Of a stretch of 64,000 nucleotides of DNA, positions 1-10,723 are shown in pieces. Position numbers and translations under genes: made by a program. The stretch covers positions 4,672,001 to 4,736,000 of the forward strand of contig JAUIMM010000686.1 in the NCBI GenBank assembly GCA_031769625.1, in the 5' to 3' direction. Under the pieces are notes generated by a model. That model had not been told where the DNA came from. It was given only the letters and a program-made list of their open reading frames with translations, and did no database searches. This DNA comes from Taudactylus pleione (Eukaryota > Chordata > Amphibia > Anura > Myobatrachidae). How positions within the stretch are numbered: the first letter of the stretch is position 1; each line of letters starts with the position of its first letter.

Positions 1-410
1 ATAAGGAGTCTCATATGAGTTCATGAGTGCTTAATTGAGCCTACCACCTATAGATAAAGCTCTTAAATGTCTGCAATGAATATACTGTAATTATGGGAAC
101 TGGATTAATTAAGTTAGTGACAGAAGACTAAGGGGTAAATTTACTAAGAATTGAGATTGGTCGAGATGACAATCTCTGGAGAGTTTAGGCATGATTTTCA
201 TCTCGCAAAGGTAAACTCGGGTGAGTTAGAGAGAGATTTCTCTCTTCTCAGTCATAAAACTAAGGTAAGATAGCAAACTCGAATCAACTTACCTAAAAGA
301 TACATCCCTCAAATTTACCATGAATTGGGATGACAAGCTCAGGTGAGATGACAGCAAACTCTCTGCCAAACTGACTTTTCAAACTGTCAACCTACTGAGC
401 TGCGAGTTTG
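1..410. other. No gene seen; edge of an inverted-repeat element
   Basis: No reading frame resembles a known protein. From about 130 the text 'ggggtaaatttactaag' resembles the outer ends of other repeats in this window, so this stretch is probably the outer part of the P-family copy that follows. The outer boundary cannot be fixed. Confidence 0.4.
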
Positions 411-453
411 GCAGAAACATACACAAATCATTGTGATTTGTGTATGTTTCTGC
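411..453. repeat. Perfect palindrome, 20-bp arms with 3-bp spacer
   Basis: The arm at 411-430 is the exact reverse complement of 434-453, separated by ttg. A related near-perfect palindrome built around 'cagaaacat...atgtttctg' lies at 56087-56135 in another P-family copy, and a decayed version near 41590-41629. It is therefore a constituent of that repeat family and not a random hairpin. Confidence 0.85.
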
Positions 454-474
454 CTGTAAACAGTTAAAATAGAG

Positions 475-1130
475 TTAATTTTTTTTTTTAAATGACGTAG
501 GGTCCCCCCCAAAAAACATAACCAGCCCCAGACTTGTCAGCCAGTCCTGGTTTCCGAAAATTACCGGGAACAAAAGTAGGGTTTCACCATAATTTAAGAA
601 CCAGCACCAGGCTGCAGGGCCAGTCCTGGTTTTAAATAAAGGGGGGAAAAATTGCGTAGGGGTCCCCCTGTATTTAAAATCAGCACAGGACCCAAACTGA
701 CCGGGGTGTAATGCCACAGCCAGGAGACCCTAGTACCGGGTTTCCAGTGCCAAAGCATTCTCACCTCAAGCCGGTCAGGCCAAGCCGGGGATATCAGGGG
801 AGGTGGGGACCCCCCCAGAAAGGGGTTCCCTCTCTCCGGAACCCCAGGCTTGGTCTGAAGCCCGGGGCTCTTCCCTGCACCTCTGGGCTATGGGTACGGG
901 GGTAATAAAGTGTAAAATAGTAGTAAACTATTGTATTTTACAGTGGAACTACCGATGCCAGGATGCCTGCCCTTTGGCACTTGTGGAACTATAAGTGCCA
1001 GCAGGCGGCCGGCACCCTTACCACCACTGTAAAATATATACTTAAATAAAGACACAACACACACACCGTAGATAGTACAAGTTTATTACACACATACCTC
1101 AATCAAACATACTTACCTGTACCAGCCGGT
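475..1130. repeat. P-family interspersed repeat, copy 1
   Basis: GC-rich block with runs such as 'ggggtccccc', 'ataaccagcccc' and 'agtcctggttt', followed by 'acttgtggaactataagtgc' and an A/T-rich end with 'taaagacacaacacacacac'. The same order of motifs recurs at 27100-27720 and 41280-41617, and in reverse order at 5600-6080, 25850-26110, 30640-31060 and 55440-56060. There is no coding capacity. The full copy at 54816-56429 shows that the family has terminal inverted repeats. Confidence 0.7.
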
Positions 1131-1349
1131 CAGTCCACTTGTCCAATGTAGAAATCCGTGTGGATGGACCTACAAAAAAGATCCTATACTCACCTCCATC
1201 CTGGCGCTGCTCTCTGTAGCATCCAGGGTCTTGTCAAGACAACAAACCTACTTATCCGAACCATGCCGAACATGTGTAAGTATATGCTGTTACATACTTA
1301 CACCTCGCAAAATGACAGATGAGTAAAATCATCTGTTATTCTCATAGGC
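1131..1349. other. Intergenic, P-family flank and a short hairpin
   Basis: The text around 1100-1215 matches the flank of the P copy near 27600-27720 ('acttacctgtaccagccggtcagtcc' type). A hairpin with 10-bp arms sits at 1274-1302. Nothing coding is seen. Confidence 0.4.
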
Positions 1350-1681
1350 CGCTAGTCATTCAGCGGCCGCTTTACATGTAGCGGCTGCTCATTTGCTGGG
1401 ACCCACGTGGAACCAGCCATCGCAGTTGCTAATTTATGCACGCTCCTGCAACAGTGTGGAAATGCAGTGGCATGTCTCTGTTTCTCCGACCCCCCCTCTT
1501 TCACCACCCACAAATGGTGCATCCAGTCAATCAATCTGCAAGGGATCTGCGTAGCCTCTGCGATCGCAGTCCCGATCATAAAAGCTAGCTCACGCACTGC
1601 GATGCTTACACATGCGCAGAACGCAACAATTGGCAGATTGCATGCGTATTAGCAACTGCGATCCAAGCTAAATCAGGCCCT
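1350..1681. repeat. MITE of the GGGCCTGATTCAG group, old copy
   Basis: The right end reads 'gctaaatcaggccct', the reverse complement of the group's terminal motif. The left end, 'ctagtcattcagcggccgc', is more diverged. Internally it carries 'acatgcgcagaacgcaacaa', like the copy at 45304-45843. I could not find a target duplication, so the left boundary is approximate. Confidence 0.55.
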
Positions 1682-1930
1682 AAGTTCAGTTATTAATAGA
1701 CCATTATTTCTTAAATGAATGGACTCCACCATAACCTGCTCAGTGACATAAGACTGGCAGAAAACAGATGCGTTACTAAATTAAAAAAAAAATTAAAACC
1801 AGGAACTGAACTATAGACCAGTGGTTCCCCTATGGCTACATTATTTTAAGGTACAATATACTGTATTGAAGAGAAAAACTGATAACACAGTTTCAAAATG
1901 GTATCATTAAGACAGTGTTTTCCAAACTCT

Positions 1931-2615
1931 GGGGTCTATGGGCCTAATTCAGAGCCGGACGCTCTGAACGAGCGCCAGCTCAGAATCAGGGCGTTTTTTT
2001 TTTTTTTTTTGGTGCGTCCTCCAGGACGCTCGCATAGCTGTGGGTTACCACCCACAGCTTATGCGAGCGTCCATGATGATGGTCGCGATGGTCAAGACCA
2101 TCGCGACCATCGGGCTTGCAACGAGACCCTGCGGTAGGGTCTCGCTGCCGCAAGCCCTGGAGTGATTTTGGCTCTATCAGAGCCAAAATCACTCCCACTG
2201 ACATCACTAGTGATGTCAGTGGGGCCGGACCCAGACGGTAGGCGTTCCCATGGGAACGCCTCCGTCTGGGCAACCACGCCCCCAGCACACCCACCAAAGG
2301 GGGCGTGCTGTCACTCACCATCAACAGCACGCCCCCGTTGGTGTGAGACCCCGAGCGACGGCTTCCCCGTCGCTCGCCGGGTCTCTCGCATGCGCACGAC
2401 GGAGCAGCCTCCATCGTGCGCATGCGCATTTGGGTACCATCGACCCGCTTGCGAGCGTCCTACGCTCGTGAGCGGGTCTGAATGAGACCCTATGTACGAA
2501 ACCTCCTAACTGCCATGTCAAGGGCTGTGTTTTAAAAATAACAGTTAGGAGCCAGTTGTTTGGTACTTTATCTCCGTCCACTTTATCTCCATCCAAGGCT
2601 TAGTAAATAGAGCCC
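1931..2615. repeat. Palindromic MITE (GGGGTCTATTTACTAAGC type), interrupted
   Basis: The ends are 'ggggtctat' at 1931 and 'tagtaaatagagccc' ending at 2615, flanked on both sides by tct (1928-1930 and 2616-2618). The inner part, around 'ctcctaactgcc' and 'aacagttaggag', matches the family seen at 31914-32081, 52564-52739 and 63803-63979. Most of the left arm is missing, and a second MITE (1940-2490) is inserted nine bases from the left end. Confidence 0.7.
1940..2490. mobile_element. Chained-hairpin MITE, GGGCCTGATTCAG ends, TSD tat
   Basis: Starts 'gggcctaattcagagc', ends 'tctgaatgagaccc', flanked by tat at 1937-1939 and 2491-2493. The interior is a succession of palindromes in the same order as the copy at 33700-34248, but in reverse orientation. 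Examples lie at 2161-2193 (gattttggctct arms), 2192-2221 (actgacatcac arms), 2239-2260 and 2296-2336. It codes for nothing. Mobilisation by a PIF/Harbinger-type transposase is inferred from the 3-bp duplication. Confidence 0.85.
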
Positions 2616-2618
2616 TCT

Positions 2619-3085
2619 GTCCTCAAGGCACTCTAACAGTGCAGCTATCACAGGGATCAGAATTGGGTCTTGTCCTTTTCTATCATTTTATTAATGTCCT
2701 CATAGATGGTCTAGAATCTATACCATATGCTAAGGTTTGTCCCATCTCTAACATGCATGTATAGTGGCTAGAGGACCTGGTCGGCCACCAGGAATGAGGT
2801 GAAGTACCTATCAGTACAGAGCAGAGTGGGGAGTGGGAGAGGGGGTGGATAAGCAGCATTCAGAGTGGGGGGCAGACCAGTGGAAAAAGAGGTGGGGACT
2901 GACAGCGTTTGACCAGCCAGGGTGGGGCAGAATGAGGTGACCTAGCTCCCCAGGTATCTTTACTAGTGTAAAAAATTATATTTTGTTGTGTAGATTTACA
3001 CATGCACAGCACAATACTGTAGTTATTTGCTAAAAAGATATATAGACAAAAAGATTAATTTTAATTAGAAAAATGTAGGGTTATG
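2619..3085. other. Intergenic, nothing recognised
   Basis: Contains a G-rich, purine-biased stretch around 2780-2950 ('gagtggggagtgggagagggggtgg'-like) and then A/T-rich sequence. No coding similarity, inverted repeat or clear element end was found. Confidence 0.4.
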
Positions 3086-3089
3086 CCCA

Positions 3090-3440
3090 CATGGCATACT
3101 TGCCTACTCTCCCGGGACTGTCGGGAGCCTCCCGAAAATCGGATGCTGCTCCCGACACCCCGCAAGAGGAAGCAAGTCTCCCGCATCGTCTGCCGTCCCC
3201 CAAGACCCCCAACACCGCATGCAAAAGTGGGTGGTTCGGGTGACGATGAAGTGATTCGCACTATATCGCGTCATCGTAACCCCGCCACCTGCTTTGTAAT
3301 GCCGGTAATATCGTCATTTTAAAGCGGGGTGCAGGGCCGCGATGACGCGAACGTGCAGACACGCTCCCGCTCCGCCCATTACGGCCGCCCGCACCCTCCC
3401 TGCTGGACCTACCTGGCAGCCCGGAAGGGGCTGCCAGGAA
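3090..3440. repeat. Interspersed repeat beginning with 'tctcccggga' motifs
   Basis: Opens with 'acttgcctactctcccggga', continues with 'gggagcctcccgaaaatcgg' and has a distal 'gcgtcatcg'/'gcgatgacgcg' pair. The copy at 8085-8420 shares the order 'tgcctaccctcccgg', 'ggctcccgattttt', 'cttctcccgcat', 'gacgcgattc'. This kind of sequence is common in vertebrates as a short non-autonomous DNA element. Its superfamily is not established here. Confidence 0.6.
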
Positions 3441-3504
3441 GTCTGTATATATGCCACAGGGTAATCATTACTTTAAATAAAACTGGGATGGAAATTGACT
3501 GGGG

Positions 3505-3569
3505 AAGCACTGATTGGCTGAGAATGGACTGTTGCTATGGCAGTGTCTGCTCTCAGCCAATCAGTGCTT
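3505..3569. repeat. Hairpin with perfect 19-bp arms
   Basis: The arm 'aagcactgattggctgaga' at 3505-3523 pairs exactly with 3551-3569. The 'gattggctgag' core resembles the inner arms of other repeats here (10620, 27815-27850). It probably marks a small foldback repeat whose outer ends are not clear. Confidence 0.7.
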
Positions 3570-3796
3570 TTGCATTCATTCCTATGATAGTATCCCCCAT
3601 TCACTCCTATAACAGTGTCCTCGAGTGTCCTGTCATTTTGTAATAGGCACTGTCCACAGTGTACAATGTTTGTCCGGTAGGCTCGTTTTATTTTACCAAT
3701 ACCTATGGATGTCTACATCAGTGGTGGCTGGAATTTTGTGACCTGGGATCTACTTTTTATTCACTTACTTAGCGGTGAGCTACCAGCGACAGTGGG

Positions 3797-4010
3797 CCTG
3801 ATTCAAAGGTGGATGCTGTACTGATGTTTGCGCTGTTGAGCGATTTATTTTTGTTACTGGGAAATCTCCTAACTGTACAATGGCAATCGCAGTTACTGAT
3901 GGGATCGCTGGCATTAGAGACAGTGACCGCATATTTTTGCAGATGTAAATCTGTAAGAAATTGCAGCCGTGCGTAAATAGAGCCCACCTCTATATCAGGC
4001 TCACAGGCAC
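3797..4010. repeat. GGGCCTGATTCAG-group MITE inside the hAT element
   Basis: The left end 'gggcctgattcaaaggtgga' and right end 'cccacctctatatcaggctc' are imperfect reverse complements. No clean 3-bp duplication was identified, so the edges are uncertain by a few bases. It lies immediately before the 38-bp tandem array. Confidence 0.6.
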
Positions 4011-4029
4011 TATGCTCACACAGGTGCAC

Positions 4030-4683
4030 AGGTGCAACAGCTCTTGCATACATGAAATACAGTAGTATTATACAACAGCTCTCACATACATAAAATACAG
4101 TAGTATTATACAACAGCTCTCACATACATAAAATACAGTAGTATTATACAACAGCTCTCACATACATAAAATACAGTAGTATTATACAACAGCTCTCACA
4201 TACATAAAATACAGTAGTATTATACAACAGCTCTCACATACATAAAATACAATAGTATTATACAACAGCTCTCACATACATAAAATACAATAGTATTATA
4301 CAACAGCTCTCACATACATAAAATACAGTAGTATTATACAACAGCTCTCACATACATAAAATACAGTAGTATTATACAACAGCTCTCACATACATAAAAT
4401 ACAGTAGTATTATACAACAGCTCTCACATACATAAAATACAATAGTATTATACAACAGCTCTCACATACATAAAATACAGTAGTATTATACAACAGCTCT
4501 CACATACATAAAATACAATAGTATTATACAACAGCTCTCACATACATAAAATACAATAGTATTATACAACAGCTCTCTCATACATAAAATACATCAGTAT
4601 TAAACAACGGCTCTCGCATACATAAAATACAGTAGTATTACACAACAGCTCTCACATACATAAAATACATCAGTATTAAACAA
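4030..4683. repeat. 38-bp minisatellite, about 17 copies
   Basis: The unit spans 'caacagctctcacatacata' plus 'aaatacagtagtattata'. Successive 'ctcacatacat' occurrences are spaced exactly 38 bases apart (4081, 4119 and so on). The central copies are almost identical, differing mainly at cagtag/caatag. The first and last copies are more diverged ('cttgcatacatgaa', 'ctcgcatacat', 'catcagtattaaa'), the usual pattern for an array expanded from its middle. Confidence 0.95.
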
Positions 4684-5529
4684 GTGATGCGGCGGCCGCA
4701 GGGCTTCCTGGCAGGGATCCTTAATACCAGCGCGATACGGTAAAAGACCATAGGCTTCTATAGGGTAACGCCAGCAAAAGCTGGTGTTACCCTCAGCATC
4801 AGAACCCCGATGGCCAGACATTAGTGCATATGGAAAATGCGGTAAAACCCCTCCATTTAGTGCATCCCGCCCATTATGAGGTGTACAGAGTTGCTACAAA
4901 TCTGCAATCTCTTACATTCCCCCCATGCCATAACCTTGTAATAACCTATAATTATTTCCACTGCTTAATAATATAAGGGGTTGTCTTATTTAAAAAATAA
5001 ATAAATCATTCAGTCACTCAGTGTCGGTGTGTGCGGTGGGGATCCAGTGCTTGGGGTGGCATGATACTACAGCAGGAGGAGGCTGTGCTCTGCCAGCATC
5101 ACCCTGCAGCCCCTTTACCACACATATAACACAATCACTCCCCACACACTACCTCCGGTAGCGGCTCCAGAACTTGCAGAAAGTTTGCTGCTATCGGTTT
5201 GGGGATGTGCTTGGCACTGTGAGGAGCCTATGTGCTGGTGGGACAGCAGCTCCCCGTGACACTCAGCACACTGTATGGGGCCACGCAGGCAGACAGCAGC
5301 AGTGGCAGACTCCTTACAGTGCGTGGGTGATGTCATGGCGTCACCCGCATGATACACTACTGGGCCTCTGAGGTTCCAGAAGCCATTTCAGGTTTATTTT
5401 ACTTCAGTTGGTCGTGAGCTACAGGCGGATGCCACGTGAGCTACAGCTAGATCGCGATCTACCTTTTGGTCAGGTCTGGTCTACATGGACCGAAAAGGAG
5501 GCCATCCTAAGATTTGGTAAATAAGAAAT
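4684..5529. other. Right part of the hAT element and its flank
   Basis: Unique-looking GC-rich sequence at 4690-4800 and 5030-5370, without a supported coding frame. The right terminal region, with 'gtgagctacag' and 'tagatcgcgatctacc', occupies roughly 5410-5478. After the target duplication the flank is A/T-rich, with 'tttatttatctatttattt'. Confidence 0.4.
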
Positions 5530-6302
5530 TGTTTATTTATCTATTTATTTATTTTAAATAAAAGCTTAAAACAGTCGGTGTGTACTCTGCTTATATTAAT
5601 ATTTTCTTTACAAATATACTACAAGTGTCGGTGGGCCCTTACTGTCCAGGCATACTGGCACTTGTTGTTCCACAAGTGCCAGCATGCCGAGGCAGGCTTC
5701 CTGGGACTTAACTATTTTATCACTATTAATTTCATATTCACCACCCATTTTATTTTTGGGGCCCCACTTTCTGAGAAATTCCAGCCCTGTGCTGACTAGT
5801 GTGGGGCTGGTTAATGTGATGACAGGGAGTCCTCATGCTGTGTCACCCCACCCCGCTATAGCATTATTGCCCCAGCTGGATTAGCCTAGTGCTAGTTATT
5901 GGAAAATAGGAGGAACCCGTCTTCGTTTTTCCCCCTATTTTCCAATAACAGCCAAGCCTAAGAGGTCCTCAGCTGGTTACTTATTTTTTATTTTTTTAAT
6001 CTTTAACCTAATGAAGCCTGCACAGATCATAGTGATTTGTGCAGTGCTTCTCCAAAACTCACCTGCCTCAGGCAAGTCTGTTGTTTGGTCAGGTTTCCTG
6101 TTGTTTTGCAATTGGTTGTAAAGCCGACCATTACTAAATCCTTTTCTTTTATATGTAGAAAAATCAATTGTTGGTCCGATGTTCTAAAGTCGTTTTATTG
6201 CTCATTGTGCCATCTGTTTTGACTTCAGTAATTGGTTGGTTTGCAAAATCAACAGAAAAATAATCAAAAACCCAAACCCGACAGTTAGTAAATATGCCCC
6301 CA
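5530..6302. repeat. P-family repeat, reversed orientation, long-tail subtype
   Basis: Contains 'cacttgttgttccacaagtg', 'cactttctgagaaattccag' and 'ggctggttaatgtgatg' in the reversed P order. The tail 'taatgaagcctgcacagatc ... ttgttggtccgatgtt ... agtaaatatgcccc' is shared almost base for base with 26110-26430. It contains no gene. The repeat probably ends at about 6302 with 'ttagtaaatatgccccc'. Confidence 0.7.
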
Positions 6303-6729
6303 TGAGTCTCATGGTCACCAGTTTATTTGCTGCTGTTTATTTTATTTTACTATATTTTACAATGTTAAATATTTTTTTTATTTTTTTCAAGTTAGGTGAC
6401 CAGAGTGCTGCAAAGTAAAAAGTTAATACTTGAATACATCCTTATATAAATATTTTGCTGTGGTTAGGGATAAAAACAGAAGTGTTTATGGTGTTTTATC
6501 TAACAAATAATTGTCTTTCTCTTTTAGCTCAGATACCTGTGTGTCCTTTTCTAAATGTGGAAAGCAACAGCCAGAGGAGCGTTATTATCACATATCCCCA
6601 ATGTGTAATTATTAATGAAACATCACTAAAGTGTGCACATACATGTACTGTATTGTCTGTTTTATATATGTATTTAATTTTCATTATATATATTGCCCCT
6701 GATAATACCCCTGATAGTGCTGCTGACAG
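6303..6729. other. Intergenic, A/T-rich, nothing recognised
   Basis: T-rich sequence with short chance reading frames rich in Phe, Ile and Leu. No protein similarity or element end was found. Confidence 0.4.
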
Positions 6730-6960
6730 TGGGCCTAATTAAGAGATGTATGCTAACTGGATGGTTAGCTCACATCTCCAATGCATTCTACTCTGCACGT
6801 GTGCAGGACCAGGGTTTTGCGATACTGCACGGAATTCCCCCAAGCCTTTGTATGTTTGACAGGCAGAAGCATTTGGGGGGCAGTGCGGGGGCAAGGATGA
6901 CCTGCATTCCCAGAAACTGAGGTATGTGGCCCCTGTTTTCTGGGAGTTCTGAGGTAAGGG
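6730..6960. repeat. GGGCCTAATTAAG-type repeat, partner of 19219
   Basis: 'gggcctaattaagagatgta' followed by 'tagctcacatctccaatgc', 'tctgcacgtgtgcag', 'tgacaggcagaagc' and 'tttggggggcagtg'. The same sequence of motifs appears at 19219-19400 ('gggcctggtttagagatgta', 'gtgcacatctccgatg', 'tgacaaggagaagc', 'tttggggggcggtg'). Two diverged copies in the same orientation establish a family. The right end is not resolved. Confidence 0.6.
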
Positions 6961-7261
6961 TTTAGTCTTATTAATGTATTTTGATCAATGTGAAATTAGA
7001 AGGCATAGAATTAACTGCTATACTGTAGCTGTAATCATTGTATCTACTCGGTGATTTCCTCTGTGTGAAGAACACCTTGGCATGGCTAGGACTGTGGCAG
7101 GAAGAAGTAAAGTGGGTACTGCGAGTGCTGTGATATAAAATAGAACAATCTGTAAGTACTGTATGAAGGTACTTACAATAGACTCTCTGTCCACTCCTTT
7201 GCGATCCAGGATAAGGCAAACTGTGTCGTTTGGGTTACTCCTCACATTTCTTTCTCACTTT
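6961..7261. other. Intergenic, nothing recognised
   Basis: No reading frame with recognisable similarity and no clear repeat boundary. Confidence 0.35.
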
Positions 7262-7545
7262 TGGCAAAATTTACTAAAGGTCAATTTTTGGTCAATGACA
7301 ATTTTTGGCTAATATTCTATCGATTTTGCAAATCGGAGATTTACTAAAGTCAAAATTTACCTCAAATCGACCTCAAAATGGACTTTCAAACAAGTTAAAA
7401 CATTGGCTCAACCATCAATACTTTTACATAGAAGAATATAGAAACCGGAAATTTACTAATGGTCAGTTTGAAAATCTGCCAAAAATCGACCTAAAAATCA
7501 ACCTCAAAATAGACTTTTCACTGATTGGTGTGCTTGACATCTAAA
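7262..7545. repeat. A/T-rich repeat with internal 'tttactaa...tcaatttttgg' reiterations
   Basis: The phrase 'atttactaaaggtcaa' or a close variant recurs at 7268, 7342 and 7452, each followed by 'aaaatcgacct'-like words. Related words in reverse occur at 9055-9170. I interpret this as an old inverted-repeat element with nested copies of its own end, but the boundaries are not certain. Confidence 0.4.
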
Positions 7546-8084
7546 TCAGCTTCTTTTGAGCCAAACTTCATTATGAAGCCTACTGAAAGGGACACAAGCA
7601 CTGTGGCTGTAGGAAAGATGGAAATAGAAGGCTATGATCTGCTCCACATGTTCCTGTGGTATGCACATCACCACCTGACTTAGCGGACCCAGGAGCCTGA
7701 ATCAGAGAAACAGTGCCTACTCTGGCCTAGGTTCTTCTGTATGCGGTCAAATCTCAATGCATTGACTGCTGTCAAGGTCATACAGATGCTTTGCCTCAAT
7801 CGCTCCTACATAATGATGCTGTAGTATGACCTCATCAAGGCTCCACTTAAGCCAGAGATTACACAGTCCCTGCATCTGGTGAGTATGGTGTCTGGAACAA
7901 CACCCTGCAGCCAGAGATGCCACAGACATGGACACAGCAGCCTGTACAGGTCCCCGGAGCATCTGAGGATGCTCCGGCCACTGTTGTTCTTCTGGGCACT
8001 GGCATGTCATACACTCCTAGGACGTGACCAGTACTGGGTGCCGTAACACCCTTTTTATGCAGTTGACTGATTATCTGTAAATCA
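7546..8084. other. Intergenic, nothing recognised
   Basis: Open stretches on the minus strand (for example 7859-8239) have no recognisable domain, and part of that one lies in the next repeat. I see no splice-bounded conserved segment. Confidence 0.35.
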
Positions 8085-8420
8085 TACATGCCTACCCTCC
8101 CGGAAGTCGATGAAGGCTCCCGATTTTTTGGGTAACCCCCCCACACCCCAGGAAGGGTAGGCACTTCTCCCGCATTCTGCCCACTTCCCAGTGAAGTGGG
8201 CAGAATAAGGAAAATTTTCTTGCGGACCGGCCGGTCCATAAGTGGGGGGGCGTGACCAAATGACGCGATTCTATGAGAATTGCGTCATTTGGCCTTGCCC
8301 ATTATTTAAATATGCGCTGTACATGGAAGATTGTTGCAAAGGGACGTGGCTTAATGCCGCGACCTGTCCAGCACCGCCCCCAACACCTCTCACCTGCTTT
8401 TCCTCCCCGGGCTTCTCCTG
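8085..8420. repeat. Interspersed repeat with 'ctcccgg' motifs, copy 2
   Basis: Same family as 3090-3440: 'tgcctaccctcccggaagtc', 'ggctcccgattttttgggt', 'aggcacttctcccgcattc'. A hairpin 'ctgcccacttcccag/tgaagtgggcag' and the pair 'aaatgacgcgattct'/'attgcgtcattt' follow. Non-coding. Confidence 0.6.
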
Positions 8421-9993
8421 GGGAGGGAAATTCCAATGTCAGCAAGTAATCGGTAATTTGCGCATGCGTCTAAGTGGAACAGTGCATGCATGTGACTTTT
8501 TGTGTGTTTGGGGTGTTTTCTAAAGGTCAGGGTTTTACAAATAACATGTGGTAGGTTTCATAGTACATTACTGTGGTCACTTGCAGCCACTTTTGACTCG
8601 CAGTGTTATTGACAGTCAGTTAGCGTTTGTGGAAGGTAACAGAGAGCGGCACAGCCTGCATCTGTGATTCAGTACACATATAACAAGGCTTCATCATCTC
8701 AGTACACTCAACCATTCTGTGTGACCACAGGGCTACTCAGAAGGATGGATTATTAAAGGATCTGCGACCAATACTGCGTCTTTGGACAGCCGCTTGGATT
8801 TTCAAAGCCGGTGGTGGGCGTCAAAATACAGGTGGCAACTGCAACATTTGCATATTTTCAAACATCAGCTGCTATAAAGATGCAGCAGCAAAGGCATTAG
8901 CGTACATCTCTGAATCAGGCCCATAATTCAGGCATCCATAGATTCACTTATATTGCACCAAAATACTCCCTCTGAGGTACTTTTCGTATGTTTGGGGAAT
9001 TTTTCTAAAGGTTAGGATTTTAAAAATAACATGTGGTAGGTTTTGACCAATAGGAATGCAAGATCTGTTTTGAGGTCAATTTTTGGGTGATCTTTGCTCA
9101 AAATCGACTAACTTTAGAACACAAAAATCGACGTCGATTTTAATATGACACCTAAAATCGACTGATAGCAAATGAGCTATTTGGACACACAAAATTGACA
9201 TCGATGTTGGCTGATTTGAAATCATCTAACGCCTTAATATGCCAATAGTATTTTCTTTTCAAACCTCTGCATCTCTGGGAAGGAAAATGTGAAAACATGG
9301 TATGTGCAAACAGCATTTCTGCCATATTGGCTGCACTTTTCACCATTTATAGGCTGGACGTTTGCTCAGAAACACGGGACAAATGTCTGCACTTATGAAT
9401 GAGGAATACACAAAGGGAGGCTTATCAGTGGGCAGTATTCATTTCACATAATCTGCATGGGGAACAGAAAAACATGAATTTTCTGACTCAGGACATCAAA
9501 GTTTTATTTCATCATCTAATTGGCATTTCATATGTGTGAACTGTTCCATCCCGTAATACATACCTGTAGGGTCCTATTTATTCATTGTTTGTTTGTTTGT
9601 TTTCTGAAGGGAATAATCTTAGTTCTCGATAACAAGACACATAATGTGCCTCAGACTGCTGCTTCATTCATTTTTAACAGATCATTCAATGTGTACAATC
9701 TTCGCTGCACTATACCCTTAGGCATAATATCTGCATGGATTGTGTCAGTGTATGAGGCAGGCATTGCTTCACTTGAAGGAAATGACACTGTGGGGTAGTG
9801 AAGATAGGTCTATTGTAAGCAACTACAGGCGGCAGGCCACAAGGTTTTTGCTATTTACAGTGGAGATATTATTCCTGTCTAGAAGACAATGTTTATAATT
9901 TATTTCAGAAGTCTGAACGGGAAGCAGCAGGTAGTATTTATAGACTACTTCAGATGAAAACATTTTAGAGTGTAATTAGCCTTTAATTACTAT
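8421..9993. other. Intergenic with one MITE end at 8922
   Basis: 'acatctctgaatcaggccc' ending at 8922 is a right end of the GGGCCTGATTCAG group; the left end was not found. 'ttctaaaggt(c/t)agg(g/a)ttt' followed by 'aaataacatgtggtaggtt' occurs twice (8520-8560 and 9003-9045), a local duplication of about 40 bp. The open frame at 9520-9798 has no recognisable domain and is treated as chance. Confidence 0.45.
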
Positions 9994-10180
9994 GGGGCTT
10001 ATGTAATAGGTTGCGAGTTGAAGCTGCTGCAGGACCGCCTGCAAGTCCTTAAAGCGGCAATCATTTTAAAGGAAAAAACCAAGATGGTTTTGCCTTTAAA
10101 ATTATTGTTGCTTTAAAAATATGGAAAGACTCGCAGGAGTTCCTGCAGCTGCTGCAGCTCACAACCTTTTACATAAGGCC
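9994..10180. repeat. 187-bp MITE with long inverted ends
   Basis: The left end 'ggggcttatgtaataggttg' and right end 'acaaccttttacataaggcc' are imperfect reverse complements, and the similarity extends inward through 'gctgctgcagga'/'tcctgcagctgctgc'. The words 'tgtaatagg' and 'gcgag' near the end are shared with the elements at 54816 and 41108, suggesting a related group. Confidence 0.65.
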
Positions 10181-10375
10181 TTACTGTATATGCTTAGGCT
10201 CGCCATATCATCAATTCGGGACACATATGAATATATTCTGTGTTGGTTAATTTCAAGTTTCTGTGGCTGGCTAACTTAGTGAGTGTGTCAATGATTTACA
10301 GGGGAAATAAAGCCACTATTTGATATTAATACACATACTGGAAAAAGGCTGTGTAAAATAGTTATATGTAACTAA
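10181..10375. other. Intergenic spacer
   Basis: A/T-rich, no recognisable feature before the Harbinger-like element. Confidence 0.35.
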
Positions 10376-10723
10376 TACCCCTTTCAGACAGGGAAAAGAA
10401 CCCGGTAATTTTCCGGCTCTAGCCAGGTCGACCCGGGTTTTTTTTCTGTCTGAAAGGGTCAACATGGGACCTAAATCCCGGTATTTTGACCCAGGTATTT
10501 ACCTGGGTTTTTCCCGGGTCTTACACGGGTTTGCGGCTGTCTGAAAGGCGCCGACCCGGGTTTTTCTACTCCGGGCATAGTAAACAGCGCTTCTTGGCTG
10601 AGATGGCGGTGCACAGGCTGATTGGCTGAGCGGCTGGGTCTCCCTGATTTGCTGAGTGGGCGGGGCAGTGGCGCTGGCATCTGATGTCACAATTGTGCTG
10701 CGGAAAAGGAGAGAGAGATAAGC

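Larger units (their letters stand above)
3719..5478. mobile_element. hAT-type non-autonomous element, perfect 8-bp TSD
   Basis: Starts 'cagtggtggctgg' and ends 'ttttggtcaggtctg'. The right end reversed ('cagacctgacc') is imperfectly related to the left, and both ends carry 'gatctac' about 30 bases in. The 8-bp target gtctacat is duplicated perfectly at 3711-3718 and 5479-5486. An 8-bp duplication with cag-starting ends is typical of hAT elements. No transposase frame remains. The interior holds a MITE (3797-4010) and a 38-bp minisatellite (4030-4683) that makes up over a third of its length. Confidence 0.8.

Noticed and set aside
1986..2429. Long open frames on both strands inside the chained-hairpin MITEs (also at 33680-34239, 42128-42994 and 51791-52221)
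   Set aside because: GC-rich palindromes lack stop codons on both strands, and the frames are not conserved between copies. They are a by-product of base composition and symmetry.
4030..4683. CRISPR-like array
   Set aside because: Units are contiguous 38-bp tandem repeats without unique spacers, in a eukaryotic sequence and inside a hAT-type element.
9520..9798. 92-codon open frame on the plus strand
   Set aside because: No recognisable domain, A/T-rich surroundings, no splice-site or repeat context; consistent with chance.
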